From positions 1 through 64,000 of the forward strand of contig CACZZL010000005.1 in NCBI GenBank assembly GCA_902785605.1: DNA of 64,000 nt. The letters run 5' to 3'. Shown here piece after piece: positions 9,971-19,200 of the stretch. This DNA is from an uncultured Bacteroidales bacterium. Lineage in GTDB: Bacteria > Bacteroidota > Bacteroidia > Bacteroidales > Paludibacteraceae. A program made the position numbers and the translations under genes. Under the pieces are notes generated by a model. The model was given only the letters and a program-made list of their open reading frames with translations. It did not search any database and had not been told where the DNA came from. Numbering within the stretch: the first letter of the stretch is position 1; each line of letters starts with the position of its first letter.

Positions 9971-10972
9971 ATGCGAAGAACTTCGGTCATATTCATCGGT
10001 TTGGGTGCACTTTTGCTCCTTTTCTTCGGCTTGGACGTGTGTAGCGGCAGCGTGTGGCTGTGGCCGTTCGGCGACCTGTCGGACATGGAGTACAATATCC
10101 TGCACGCCATCCGTTTGCCCAAGGCGCTGACGGCTATTATGGCGGGAGCCTCGCTGTCCGTCGCCGGTCTGATCATGCAGACCCTTTTCCGCAACCCCTT
10201 GGCCGGTCCGTACACACTCGGTGTCTCGTCCGGAGCCTCCCTTGGTGTGGCATTCCTGACGATGCTGGGAGGAGTTCTTTCAACTTTCAACTTTCCATAC
10301 GGCGTCAGCAGATCGGAAGAACTTTCAACTATCGGTTTACCGATCTCCGCCGTCCTCGGTGCCTCGCTGGTCCTGTTGCTGGTGTTGGCGGTGAGCAAAC
10401 GGGTCACGTCTAACGTCAGCCTGCTCATCGTCGGCATGATGTTCGGCTCGATCGCCGGTGCGCTGGTGAGCCTGCTGCAGAACTTCGCCAATCCCGATGC
10501 GCTCAAGCTGTTCATCGTCTGGACGCTCGGTTCGCTCAGTAGTGTGGGGTGGGCTGATATGGGAATGCTCGTGCCGGTTCTGTTGCTCGGTACGCTCTTT
10601 GTCCTGCTGTCGCTCAAACCGCTCAACGGCTTGCTCTTAGGCGAGGACTACGCCCGTGGCTTGGGCATCAATGTGTCCCGTACGCGTCTGTTCGTCGTGT
10701 TGGCGACCGGTCTGCTGGCCGGTGGAGTGACGGCTTTCTGCGGCCCGATAGCGTTCATCGGCGTAGCCGTGCCGCACATCGCCCGGGGCTTGTTCCACAC
10801 CTCCAACCACCGCATCACTATTCCCGCTTCGGCACTCATCGGTGCCTGCCTGCTGCTGGTGTGCGATGTGCTGTGCTCCCTGTTCATCTACCCCCTGCCG
10901 ATCTCAACCGTCTCCGCCCTCTTCGGCGCTCCGGTCATCATCTGGATCATTCTCAAGAATAATAAATCATAA
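9971..10972 (+). CDS. FecCD/BtuC family ABC transporter permease
   Basis: 333 residues, about nine to ten membrane segments. Diagnostic motifs are RLPKALTAIMAGASLSVAG near the N-terminus, QTLFRNPLAGPYTLGVSSGA, and GPIAFIGVAVPHIAR, the coupling region. This class imports iron-siderophore, haem or cobalamin. No ATPase or binding protein gene adjoins it, so its partners must be elsewhere. An in-frame TTTCAAC word (10275-10295) gives LSTFNFPYGVSRSEELSTIGLP-like extra residues in a loop between membrane segments. A cobalamin role is possible but unproven. Confidence 0.9.
   Translation: MRRTSVIFIGLGALLLLFFGLDVCSGSVWLWPFGDLSDMEYNILHAIRLPKALTAIMAGASLSVAGLIMQTLFRNPLAGPYTLGVSSGASLGVAFLTMLGGVLSTFNFPYGVSRSEELSTIGLPISAVLGASLVLLLVLAVSKRVTSNVSLLIVGMMFGSIAGALVSLLQNFANPDALKLFIVWTLGSLSSVGWADMGMLVPVLLLGTLFVLLSLKPLNGLLLGEDYARGLGINVSRTRLFVVLATGLLAGGVTAFCGPIAFIGVAVPHIARGLFHTSNHRITIPASALIGACLLLVCDVLCSLFIYPLPISTVSALFGAPVIIWIILKNNKS
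10275..10295 (+). repeat. TTTCAAC word repeat inside the FecCD gene
   Basis: Two full CTTTCAA units plus a partial, in frame (STFNF). The same word recurs in mutY near 32571-32626. Confidence 0.6.
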
Positions 10973-11041
10973 ATTTGAAAATTCGCCTGCGAATAATCGT
11001 TCGAGCGAAGCGAGATAAGAAATCCTAAATTTGAAATTATT

Positions 11042-12496
11042 ATGAAACGTCTGTTATTAGTTGTCTTTTGTCTTTCATCTTTCATCTTTCATCTTTCAGC
11101 TTTCACCAATCCCATCCTCCCGTACGACTATTCGGACCCGGATGTTATTCGGTTGGGTAAGTACTACATGACCTACAGTTCGTTTGCGTGCACACCGGGT
11201 CTGCAGATCCTGGCGTCGGACGACGGAATCCAGTGGAGTATCGTGGATGCGGCGCTGCCGGACACTATTCCCGGTTACGGTCATCTGGATGCTTGTCCTG
11301 CCGGCTGTGGCGTGTGGGCTCCGTCTATTCGGTTCAACCAAGGACGTTTCTATATCTATTACGGAGACCCGGATATCGGCATCTTCTGTATCCGCTCGGT
11401 CAAGAGCGATGTCATCCCCTGTGCGTGGGAGCCGGCGGTGCTCGTCAAGCGCGGTAAGGGCCTGATTGACCCCTGCCCCCTGTGGGACAGCGACGGACGT
11501 TGTTATCTGGTGCATGCGTTTGCAGGCAGCCGTGCCGGTTTCAAGTCCGCGTTGGCGGTCTGCGAGCTGGCTCCGGACGGTCTGTCGGTCATCAAGGAGG
11601 ACCAACTCATCTTCGACGGACACCCGGCTAACCCCACCGTCGAGGGACCCAAGTTCTACAAGCACAAGGGTTTTTATTATATCTTCTGCCCCGCCGGAGG
11701 CGTATCGACCGGCTGGCAGTTGTGCCTGCGTGCCAAATCGCCTTACGGCCCGTACGAGGTGCAGAAAGTGCTGCGTCAGGGCAAGAGCCGCATCAACGGC
11801 CCGCACCAGGGAGCATGGGTCGAGAACTGGTTCTGGCATTTCCAGGACGTGGGAGCAGCCGGACGTATCGTGCATCTCCAACCGCTCAAATGGGCAAAAG
11901 GATGGCCGGTCATCGGCGATGACGGGATGCCGATGAGAACAGTCGGCTCGGATGCCGTCTCGACCGCACCGCAGCCTGTACGCGATGAGTTCGACACCTA
12001 CGCGATCGGGCCCGATTGGCAGTGGAGCGGCAACCGCAAGGTGCAGTACGCCTTCTGCCACGCCGACTCCTCTTTCCTGCGCCTGTTCACCTATCCCTGT
12101 GACACCGTCCAGACCGCCTCTAACCTGCTGCTGCGTAAGATCCCGGCGAACACCGCTTTCACGTTCGAAGCCCGTCTGCGCTTCACACCCAACACCCGAA
12201 ACGCCAAGCACGAGCAGGCAGGACTCATCATCCACGGACGCCAATCAAAAACACTGCCCATCCCGGGGGACAGGCAGTGGTGGTATGTACGCGTCGTCGT
12301 GGACAAGTCGCAGAAGTGTCAGTTCTATCTCTCGCGCGACGGACGCTCGTGGGAACTCATCTATTCGGATTGGCAAGCGGTGGCCGGTGAGTGGATTGGA
12401 GCCAAGATCGGATTCTTCTCCACCCGTGACCGTCACCCCATCAACGATGCCGGATACCTGGATGTCGATTGGATGACCCTCACCCCGGCTCGCTAA
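11042..12496 (+). CDS. Glycoside hydrolase family 43-like secreted enzyme
   Basis: 484 residues: signal peptide (residues 1-20), a five-bladed GH43 domain to about 310, then a concanavalin-like beta domain (DEFDTYAIGPDWQW onward) of the kind fused to beta-xylosidases. Candidate catalytic residues are Asp32 in YSDPDV (base), Asp in GLIDPCPLWD near 143 (pKa modulator) and Glu near 201 in VEGPKF (acid). GH43 members act on xylan or arabinan side chains. The signal peptide is itself encoded by CTTTCAT repeats. No polysaccharide-utilisation genes adjoin it. Confidence 0.88.
   Translation: MKRLLLVVFCLSSFIFHLSAFTNPILPYDYSDPDVIRLGKYYMTYSSFACTPGLQILASDDGIQWSIVDAALPDTIPGYGHLDACPAGCGVWAPSIRFNQGRFYIYYGDPDIGIFCIRSVKSDVIPCAWEPAVLVKRGKGLIDPCPLWDSDGRCYLVHAFAGSRAGFKSALAVCELAPDGLSVIKEDQLIFDGHPANPTVEGPKFYKHKGFYYIFCPAGGVSTGWQLCLRAKSPYGPYEVQKVLRQGKSRINGPHQGAWVENWFWHFQDVGAAGRIVHLQPLKWAKGWPVIGDDGMPMRTVGSDAVSTAPQPVRDEFDTYAIGPDWQWSGNRKVQYAFCHADSSFLRLFTYPCDTVQTASNLLLRKIPANTAFTFEARLRFTPNTRNAKHEQAGLIIHGRQSKTLPIPGDRQWWYVRVVVDKSQKCQFYLSRDGRSWELIYSDWQAVAGEWIGAKIGFFSTRDRHPINDAGYLDVDWMTLTPAR
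11063..11106 (+). repeat. CTTTCAT word array encoding part of the GH43 signal peptide
   Basis: About four TCTTTCAT units encode LSSFIFHLSAF, supplying the hydrophobic core of the secretion signal. Confidence 0.75.
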
Positions 12497-12528
12497 TTTT
12501 TAATTCTTAATTTTTAATTTTTAATTTC
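12494..12528. repeat. TTTTTAATT word array between GH43 and clpB
   Basis: Four AATTTTTAATT-like units fill the gap between the convergent genes; the GH43 stop codon lies in the first unit. Confidence 0.7.
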
Positions 12529-14587
12529 TGAAAGTCAGCTCCCCGTCTTTCAGTTCTACGATTACCGGTTTCGCTGAATCGACCTTACCGCCGATGATCT
12601 GCTTCGACAGTTCGTTGAGAACCAGCCGTTGCAGCGCCCGTTTGACGGGTCGTGCACCGAACTGCGGATCGTATCCTTCTTTGGCGATGTAGTTGATCGC
12701 ATCGTCCGTGACGCGCAGGTCTATTCCTTGCTCCTCCAGCATCTTGTGGATGCGGCTCACTTGCAGCCCGACAACCGCTTTGATATCCTCTTCGCTCAGT
12801 TCGCTGAAGTGGATGATCTCGTCGATACGGTTGATGAACTCCGGCCGAACGGACGCACGCAGCTGCTCTTCGGTGAGGTTGGAGGTCATGATAATCAAGG
12901 TGTTCTTGAAGTTGACCACACGTCCTTTGTTATCCGTCAGACGGCCGTCGTCCAGCACTTGCAGCAGCACGTTGAACACATCCGGGTGCGCTTTCTCGAT
13001 CTCGTCGAACAGCACGACAGAGTAGGGTTTCCGACGAATCGCTTCCGTCAACTGACCGCCCTCATCGTAACCGACGTATCCCGGAGGCGCACCGATCAGT
13101 CGCGTCGCGCTGAACTTCTCTTGGTACTCGCTCATGTCGATACGCGTCATCATGTTCTCGTCGTCGAACAGGTAGTCCGCCAGCGCTTTCGCCAACTCGG
13201 TCTTACCCACACCCGTCGTACCGAGGAAGATGAAACTGCCGATCGGTCGTTTGGGGTCTTGCAGGCCGGCACGCGAACGACGAATCGCATCACTCACGGC
13301 TACGATCGCCTCGTTCTGACCAATCACCCGCTTGTGCAGTTCCTCTTCGAGATGCAGCAGCTTATCGCGCTCGGACTGCATCATCTTAGCTACCGGTATA
13401 CCGGTCCAACGAGCTACTACCTCAGCGATATCGTCTTCATCGACCTCTTCCTTGATCAGCGCCTCGTTGCTGATGGCGTGGAGCGAATCCTGCGCAGCCT
13501 TGATATTCGCTTCTGCCGCAGGGATCTGGCTGTAGCGAATCTCCGCTACCTTACCGTAGTCACCTTCGCGTTCAGCCACTTCGGCTTGATGCTTCAAACT
13601 CTCAATACGCGCTTTCTCGTTCTGGATAGTGGCTACGTAGCCTTTCTCCTTGTTCCACCGCGCATTGAGCTCATCGGACTTGGCTTTCAGTTCTTTAAGT
13701 TGCGCCTCAATGACTTTCAGTTTGGCATCGTCCTTGTCGCGCTTGATTGCTTCGCGCTCAATCTCCAGCTGTTTGATCTGACGGTCGAGTGTATCGATCT
13801 CTTCCGGCTTCGAGTCCACCTCCAGACGCAGTTTGGCAGCCGCCTCGTCCACGAGGTCAATCGCCTTATCCGGCAGGAACCGGTCGGTAATATACCGTGC
13901 ACTCAGCGTCACGGCGGCGATGATCGCATCATCCTTGATACGTACCTTGTGGTGCGTCTCGTACCGCTCTTTCAGACCACGGAGAATGGATATCGTCGCG
14001 GCCTCGTCCGGCTCATCGACCATCACTTTCTGGAACCGACGCTCGAGCGCCTTGTCGGTCTCGAAGTATTTCTGATACTCATCCAACGTCGTCGCACCGA
14101 TCGCCCGCAGGTCACCACGTGCCAACGCCGGTTTGAGGATGTTGGCTGCGTCCATCGCGCCGGAGCTCTTTCCTGCGCCTACGAGCGTGTGTATCTCATC
14201 GATAAAGAGGATGATCTCGCCCGCGGCAGCGACCACTTCGTTCACCACGCCTTTGAGTCGCTCCTCGAACTCACCTTGGTACTTGGCACCGGCGATCAAC
14301 GCACCCATATCCAGGGAGTAGATCTGTTTCTTCTTCAGGTTCTCCGGCACGTCTCCGCGCACGATTCGGTGCGCCAGCCCTTCCGCAATCGCGGTCTTAC
14401 CCACACCCGGTTCACCAATCAGAATAGGGTTGTTCTTCGTACGCCGCGACAGAATCTGCAGCACACGTCTGATCTCATCGTCCCGCCCGATGACGGGATC
14501 CAGTTTACCTTCCCGTGCCCGCTCACAGAGGTTGATCGCGAACTTGTTCAGGTTCTCATTTTGATTGTTTTGATTCGTTGCATTCAT
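12521..14587 (-). CDS. clpB: ClpB-type disaggregase lacking the N-terminal domain
   Basis: 688 residues against about 860 for usual ClpB. It holds both AAA+ modules: Walker A GEPGVGKT and GTTGVGKTE, Walker B ILFIDEIH and [11 protein letters not shown], and between them the coiled-coil middle domain that binds DnaK and marks ClpB rather than ClpA/C. Two differences stand out. The Clp N-domain (about 145 residues) is absent with no upstream frame that could encode it, and NBD2 goes from IIMTSNL almost straight to RPEFINRID, lacking about 25 residues present in relatives. Function as disaggregase is probable, with altered substrate handling. Confidence 0.93.
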   Translation of the reverse strand: MNATNQNNQNENLNKFAINLCERAREGKLDPVIGRDDEIRRVLQILSRRTKNNPILIGEPGVGKTAIAEGLAHRIVRGDVPENLKKKQIYSLDMGALIAGAKYQGEFEERLKGVVNEVVAAAGEIILFIDEIHTLVGAGKSSGAMDAANILKPALARGDLRAIGATTLDEYQKYFETDKALERRFQKVMVDEPDEAATISILRGLKERYETHHKVRIKDDAIIAAVTLSARYITDRFLPDKAIDLVDEAAAKLRLEVDSKPEEIDTLDRQIKQLEIEREAIKRDKDDAKLKVIEAQLKELKAKSDELNARWNKEKGYVATIQNEKARIESLKHQAEVAEREGDYGKVAEIRYSQIPAAEANIKAAQDSLHAISNEALIKEEVDEDDIAEVVARWTGIPVAKMMQSERDKLLHLEEELHKRVIGQNEAIVAVSDAIRRSRAGLQDPKRPIGSFIFLGTTGVGKTELAKALADYLFDDENMMTRIDMSEYQEKFSATRLIGAPPGYVGYDEGGQLTEAIRRKPYSVVLFDEIEKAHPDVFNVLLQVLDDGRLTDNKGRVVNFKNTLIIMTSNLTEEQLRASVRPEFINRIDEIIHFSELSEEDIKAVVGLQVSRIHKMLEEQGIDLRVTDDAINYIAKEGYDPQFGARPVKRALQRLVLNELSKQIIGGKVDSAKPVIVELKDGELTFRN

Positions 14588-14622
14588 AGTCGTATATTGT
14601 TTTGGTTAATAATTTTCGTTTC

Positions 14623-14664
14623 ACTAACTCGCTAACTCGCTAACTCGCTAACTCGCTAACTCGT
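14623..14664. repeat. CTAACTCG tandem array upstream of clpB
   Basis: Five 8-bp CTAACTCG units in a row, lying between the clpB start and a terminator hairpin. No clear promoter of the usual form was found here. Confidence 0.85.
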
Positions 14665-14709
14665 TCACCCATTATCTTTCAATTTCCGCGCCAAAGGCTC
14701 ATCTACTGA

Positions 14710-14804
14710 CAAAATGGCAGTTCTACTGCAAAAAAACAGAAAAGCACCGCACGAAGCGATGCTTTTTCTACTTTAGCCATTAGCCATTCGACCATTAGCC
14801 TTTA
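14710..14804 (-). repeat. Composite dispersed repeat, copy 1 (hairpins plus TTAGCCA words)
   Basis: Read on the minus strand: ggctaatgg words, hairpin GCATCGCttcgtGCGGTGC with flanking A and T runs, then GCAGTAGAACTGCCATTTTG. The same modules in the same order occur at 27031-27114 on the plus strand with about 95% identity over 55 bp. It begins right after the SDR stop and acts as its terminator. Confidence 0.85.
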
Positions 14805-14805
14805 T

Positions 14806-15579
14806 TTACACACATGTGTATCCGCCATCGACGGGCAGGGCTACGCCGGTGACGTAGGTGGAAGCGTCGGAAGCGAGGAAGACGACAGCCGAGTCGAGTT
14901 CACCTTCGTGACCGTAGCGCTCCATCGGAATGACAGTCTTGGCGTACTCAGCGAAGTAGTCGGACTCGAGCGTCTCTTTGGTGAGCGGTGTGATGAAATA
15001 GCCCGGGCAGATGGTGTTGACCGTGATGCCGTGCTTGCCCCATTCAGCAGCGAGTGCGCGGGTGAGGTTGACCACTCCGCCTTTGGCTGCGTGATACGGA
15101 GACGCGGGTGCGATCTTATTACCCACCAGGCCGTACATGGATGCGATATTTATGACACGACCGTACTGGTTCGGAATCATCGATTTCTTGGCTGCAGCAC
15201 GAGCGACACGGAATGTGCCGAACAGGTCAATCTGCATCTCGTTCTCAAACTGCGCGTCAGTGATGTCCTCAGCCGGAGCGACAGCACCTGTGCCGGCGTT
15301 GTTCACGACGATGTCGATTCGGCCGAAATGAGCAATCGCCTCATCGACCATCTTATCCACCGCTTCGGTGTTCGTGATATCACATTGGAGCGGCAACACT
15401 TGTACCCCGAACTCGGCTTCGATAGCCGCTTTCACTTCCAACAGTTTCTCATAACGACGGGCGATGATGACGAGGTTGGCACCTCGTGCTGCCAGGGCTT
15501 TGCCCATCTGTACACCTAATCCTCCACTACAACCGGTGACGAGTGCCACACGACCGCTCAAATCAAAAATATCTTTCAT
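14806..15579 (-). CDS. SDR family oxidoreductase, gluconate 5-dehydrogenase-like
   Basis: 257 residues with the complete classical short-chain dehydrogenase set: TGCSGGLG cofactor loop, DITN, NNAG, Ser in NIASMYG, YHAAKGG catalytic Tyr/Lys, and a C-terminal PVDGGYT. The sequence opening FDLSGRVALVTG is like gluconate 5-dehydrogenases, but SDR substrates are hard to assign. A riboswitch and a terminator-like hairpin lie upstream on the same strand, so its transcription may respond to cobalamin; see the findings. Confidence 0.88.
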   Translation of the reverse strand: MKDIFDLSGRVALVTGCSGGLGVQMGKALAARGANLVIIARRYEKLLEVKAAIEAEFGVQVLPLQCDITNTEAVDKMVDEAIAHFGRIDIVVNNAGTGAVAPAEDITDAQFENEMQIDLFGTFRVARAAAKKSMIPNQYGRVINIASMYGLVGNKIAPASPYHAAKGGVVNLTRALAAEWGKHGITVNTICPGYFITPLTKETLESDYFAEYAKTVIPMERYGHEGELDSAVVFLASDASTYVTGVALPVDGGYTCV

Positions 15580-15607
15580 ATCCTATATGTTTTGTTGTTT
15601 TCTCAAA

Positions 15608-15639
15608 AAAGGGGCGGCGAACCTACACGAAAGCCGCCC
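15608..15639 (-). terminator. Strong hairpin with T-run just upstream of the SDR
   Basis: GGGGCGGC, 14-nt loop, GCCGCCCC, followed on the minus strand by TTTTTT. It is oriented to stop transcripts arriving from the cobalamin riboswitch before they reach the SDR. Confidence 0.8.
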
Positions 15640-15642
15640 CTC

Positions 15643-15677
15643 ATAACACATTTTTTAGCAGACAACGATAATGTGTT
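15643..15677 (-). promoter_or_regulatory. Inverted repeat, likely part of the riboswitch expression platform
   Basis: ATAACACATT and AATGTGTTAT are perfect complements. The 3' arm could instead pair with GTAACACATC at the end of the aptamer, offering two exclusive folds next to the terminator. Confidence 0.5.
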
Positions 15678-15794
15678 ATAAAAAATATCTTTCCCCATAT
15701 GAGAAAAGAGTCGAGCGGCTCGACACCCCAAAAGGCCATTCGGGTGGCTGCCAATATACGACTCGTCTCCTTCCTCGAGGATGTTCGTCTATGT

Positions 15795-15952
15795 GATGTG
15801 TTACGGCAGGTCTTCTGACTTCTCTCCGATCCTATCGTCTTCCCGCCTTTGGGCAGTGACATTAAGATAGGTCGTTATCAAGAGTTACAGCTGCGGGACA
15901 GTCCGGGATTTGCACCCGATTCCCTTTTAATTTCGCTCTCGCGAACACCGCA
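15795..15952 (-). promoter_or_regulatory. Cobalamin riboswitch
   Basis: On the minus strand the conserved core is clear: AAAAGGGAATCGGGTGCAA, then CCCGCAGCTGTAA, a GTCACTG element followed by GGGAAGAC, and AGTCAGAAGACCTGCC. CGGTGTT and AACACATC close P1. It senses adenosylcobalamin or a relative and usually controls B12 uptake or B12-dependent genes. The only gene downstream before another operon is the SDR at 15579; the roughly 215 nt between hold structured elements and no convincing ORF. Confidence 0.93.
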
Positions 15953-15979
15953 AAACATGATTTTTTTCAAAATCGACTG

Positions 15980-16011
15980 CAAAATTACTGCTTTTTTTTG
16001 ATATATGCAAG
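15980..16011 (-). promoter_or_regulatory. Promoter driving the riboswitch transcript
   Basis: TAATTTTG (15987-15980) and CTTG (16011-16008) with a 20-bp spacer, in the extended form TTGCATATATCAAA. Confidence 0.8.
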
Positions 16012-16026
16012 AGAGGGCACAAAAAA

Positions 16027-16050
16027 ACGCACCCGAGGATGCGTTTTTTC
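16027..16050 (-). terminator. Terminator after the large surface-protein operon
   Basis: AACGCA, loop, TGCGTT with A and T runs on both sides. The same CGCACCCGAGGATGCG core recurs at 21034-21051 and 22704-22720. Confidence 0.8.
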
Positions 16051-16052
16051 TA

Positions 16053-16080
16053 TAACCGGTAACCGATAACCGGTAACCGT
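16053..16080. repeat. TAACCGG word array
   Basis: Four TAACCGG/TAACCGA units directly beside the terminator. Confidence 0.75.
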
Positions 16081-16089
16081 TGACCATGA

Positions 16090-16221
16090 TTAGATGGACT
16101 CGATGGGATCGCCACCGCCGAGACTGCCGCCGCCCAATGCAGGATCGCTGGCGCACAAAATAGTCATCGGATGGATGTACGAAACCAATGTAGCCGGTTG
16201 ATTATAATGTTTCTTTGTCAT
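16090..16221 (-). CDS. Small peptide with Gly-rich tail
   Basis: 43 residues, MTKKHYNQPATL at the start and a tail DPALGGGSLGGGDPIESI. AAGGAG lies 8 nt before this ATG; a second ATG six bases upstream (16227) is too close to the site. It begins 40 bp after the large surface protein ends and before the terminator, so it is in the same transcript. It resembles the short Bacteroidales peptides that begin MKKxYxxPxTxV and end Gly-rich; their function is unknown to me. Confidence 0.65.
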   Translation of the reverse strand: MTKKHYNQPATLVSYIHPMTILCASDPALGGGSLGGGDPIESI

Positions 16222-16261
16222 AACCATTTCTCCTTAAACTTTAAGCATTAAACATTGCACA

Positions 16262-19200
16262 TTACTTTACAATCTGACCTTGTACGTTGTACTTCACATC
16301 ATTCTTGATGATGTACAGAACGCCGTTCTCCATTACCTTTTGGCTATTAGCTCTTGGTTCTTGGCTTACTTGCCCAACGCTTGTCGGTATCTGTGCGGGT
16401 CCGCCGATATGTGCCGGCATTCCGCGACGCATAGGCATACCTGCCGGCGCATCATTTACATTCACATAGAAGTAAGCGCGGAAGGGCTTGATATAGTTGC
16501 TAACATTCGGCCAGTAGAGCGTGTTGTTCTGTCCGAGGAAGAGGTAACCGCCATGCAGGTTGAGATCACCCTGTGCTACCATCCAATAAGGAGCGAACGT
16601 ACCCTTGAAGGTCACACCGTTGATGACAACTTTCTGTGCATCCAGATCCGCGTTATTGACAACCACATTGACGAAGTCAAGGTCGTCGAGTTGCGAAGCG
16701 GCACTGTACTTAACGAGGTACGGACGACCTGCCACTATCTCATGTTTCTGCTCGCTTGTGTAGAGATAGAGTTCGTCGTTGACGACGTCAGCGTCGGTAA
16801 ACTCATAGATCTCCACGCCGTTGAGCGAGCTGGCAGCGATCTGACCGGCATCCATATGGAACGGCAAGCAGAGCGTGTTGTACATGTTGTTCTTCACCGG
16901 ACGGTCGATGGTCAATTCCGGTACCGTCTGTCCGTCATAGTTTGTCAGGAAGGTCTCTACCTGCGAAGCGTCGTTCGGGTCGCCGATCACTACTGCGGTT
17001 GTCGATGCCGAAGCAGGATACGTTACCTCGATAAAGCTGTAGGTGTCGTTCTCGCCGCAGGTCACCTTACCTTCTGCGTCTGCGATATAATAGGTCACAT
17101 TGGACTTATAGTTGTCCACTTTTACCGTCATGCCCTCTTTGTACGGATAAGTGAAAATGGTACCTACTGTCACTTGTGCCCACTCGGTAGTAGGCTGAGG
17201 TGCGAACTTACCGGAAGTAGCATCGATGGCAAGTTTGACATCAACGGTCTTGTTGCCGATGGTAGCCTGAGCAACCAACAGACCGGAAGTACCTTCATAG
17301 GACGTGGTCGGAGCACCGTTGTCTCCACCGAAATACCATTTAACGGTCACATCGCTACTTGCATTAAGCAGGTCAGCCTGATTAGCCGTGAAGACCGGAG
17401 TCAGGACTACGTCATTAGCCGGAGTGAAGGACTCGCCGATAGGATAGGTGTTCACGCCGTCCGACCAACCGGTCAGGGTGTAACCGGCTTTATACATCGT
17501 CTTGTTCACCGGCATGGTGATGTCCTCGCCGATCGTAACGTCCACAGTTGTCGGAGCAGTACCCTCTGCGTCACCCAATGCGAACTCAACGACATACGAG
17601 GTGACCGGAGTCGGAGTCGGAGCTGTTTCCGAAACAAGACGAACGGAGCGACGGTTGGGGCGTTGGGATTCGCTACCCGTATCAACGAACCAATCTTCGA
17701 AGAAGATTGCATACGCGTAACTACCGTCAGGGTTCGGCGTAGATGCCCAATATTGACCTGCCTCGTTTACGCCGTACACACCATATGCATCGCTATTACC
17801 TGCCGCAGGCAAAAAGACTGCGCCATTCTCTTCGTATGCAGCCCATTCCGAACTGCTGATGACATTGTTATCCCATCCGCTATGATTGCTATTGATGGCA
17901 GTTCCTTCATAAACATCGGGCAAAAGAATCACACCATGAACACCAGCTACCGTTGCGTGACCATATCTACTGGAGGCATCGGTACGACCATTGAACAGGT
18001 AAATCCAATCCTCATTGGTCAGCGTGCGCCAATCACCCTCAATGTTATTACCCCATTCAGTATAGGTAGAATAATCATCACTATCAGGATTATCACCAGT
18101 GCCCCAACTAAAGTGGTCGCGGTTATTGCTTGCCTGTGCGTTACCAATAATAGTCCATTGGTTCTCTGCGAAATGCCATCTATCTATATTACCTAAATAC
18201 TGCAAGTTACCTTTCGAGAAATAAACTACTTTACCGCCGTCAACCGTGAATGCGCCCGGCAGTTTGTCGCCATCTTGCGCAGGGGTCGGAGTCGGTTCAG
18301 GGAAGGCTTCTCCTAAACTGAATCTAATCCCGGTAACTTTGAAAATAGTGCTGGCGAGGTCAACACTGGTAGCCTCACCTACCCAACGATAACCTGTAGC
18401 TGTCTCCTGCCAAGCACAACTTAATTCATTATGCTCATGTTTCTCGGACACCGTTATCTCAATGCAAAGTATGTTAGCGGAAGTACAAGAGAAAACGAAA
18501 GATTTCTCACTATTCATACCGTCAAATATGAAATGGTCATCAATATCAACATAGTGTGCGCGACCATCAACAGCCTTAAGGGAAATACTACCATTAGTGT
18601 AGGTCGCTTCGCCCCATTCATCTGCATCAATAGTCTCCAAAATAGCCTCGTCCCATTCAACCGTACTGCTCACCGGAATCAATGCGGCATAGGCTGCTTC
18701 AGCTGCAAGCAGTGTGTTGTAGTTGGTTACATAACCCTTTGCCTCAAGGGTAAGATTGCAATACTCACTGCGTGCATAATCAATTCTATGCTTGCATGCG
18801 GATGTGAACTCGACATCACCGATATCGTTGATAGTTTCAATGACATAGTTAACGGATCCCAACATATAATACGTTGATTCAGCGTCCAAGTAGTCATTGT
18901 AGTTGGTTACTTGATCTCTTTGCTCTTCACTTAATGCGACATATGCATCATATACAGCATTAAGAGCATTAGAACACTCTTGGTTATAAACAACCGGATT
19001 CGGGATAGCATTGATCAAATCAATGACATTCTGAACCGCCGGATCTACTGCCGGAGTCGAACCGCCGCCGGAGCTTGTATAGAAAGTCTTAATTCCACTA
19101 TTGTAATTCGAGTAAACAGTACCCAGGTCGTACCACCCCTCTTCGCTTTCCACGAAATTTCCATTATTGAAATAATGGTAATACATTTTATCATCCCCAT

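Noticed and set aside
9895..10626. N-terminal extension of panB by 244 codons
   Set aside because: It runs antisense through the FecCD gene and two promoters, is low-complexity Ser/Pro-rich, and PanB is complete without it.
12629..14635. 668-codon open frame on the plus strand opposite clpB
   Set aside because: It is the mirror of a highly conserved gene in high-GC codons and encodes no recognisable domain; similar long antisense frames lie opposite ppdK (57469-59151) and the surface protein (16280-18196).
15641..15862. 73-codon frame between the riboswitch and the SDR
   Set aside because: It overlaps the aptamer's 3' end and the expression platform and has no ribosome site or protein-like pattern.
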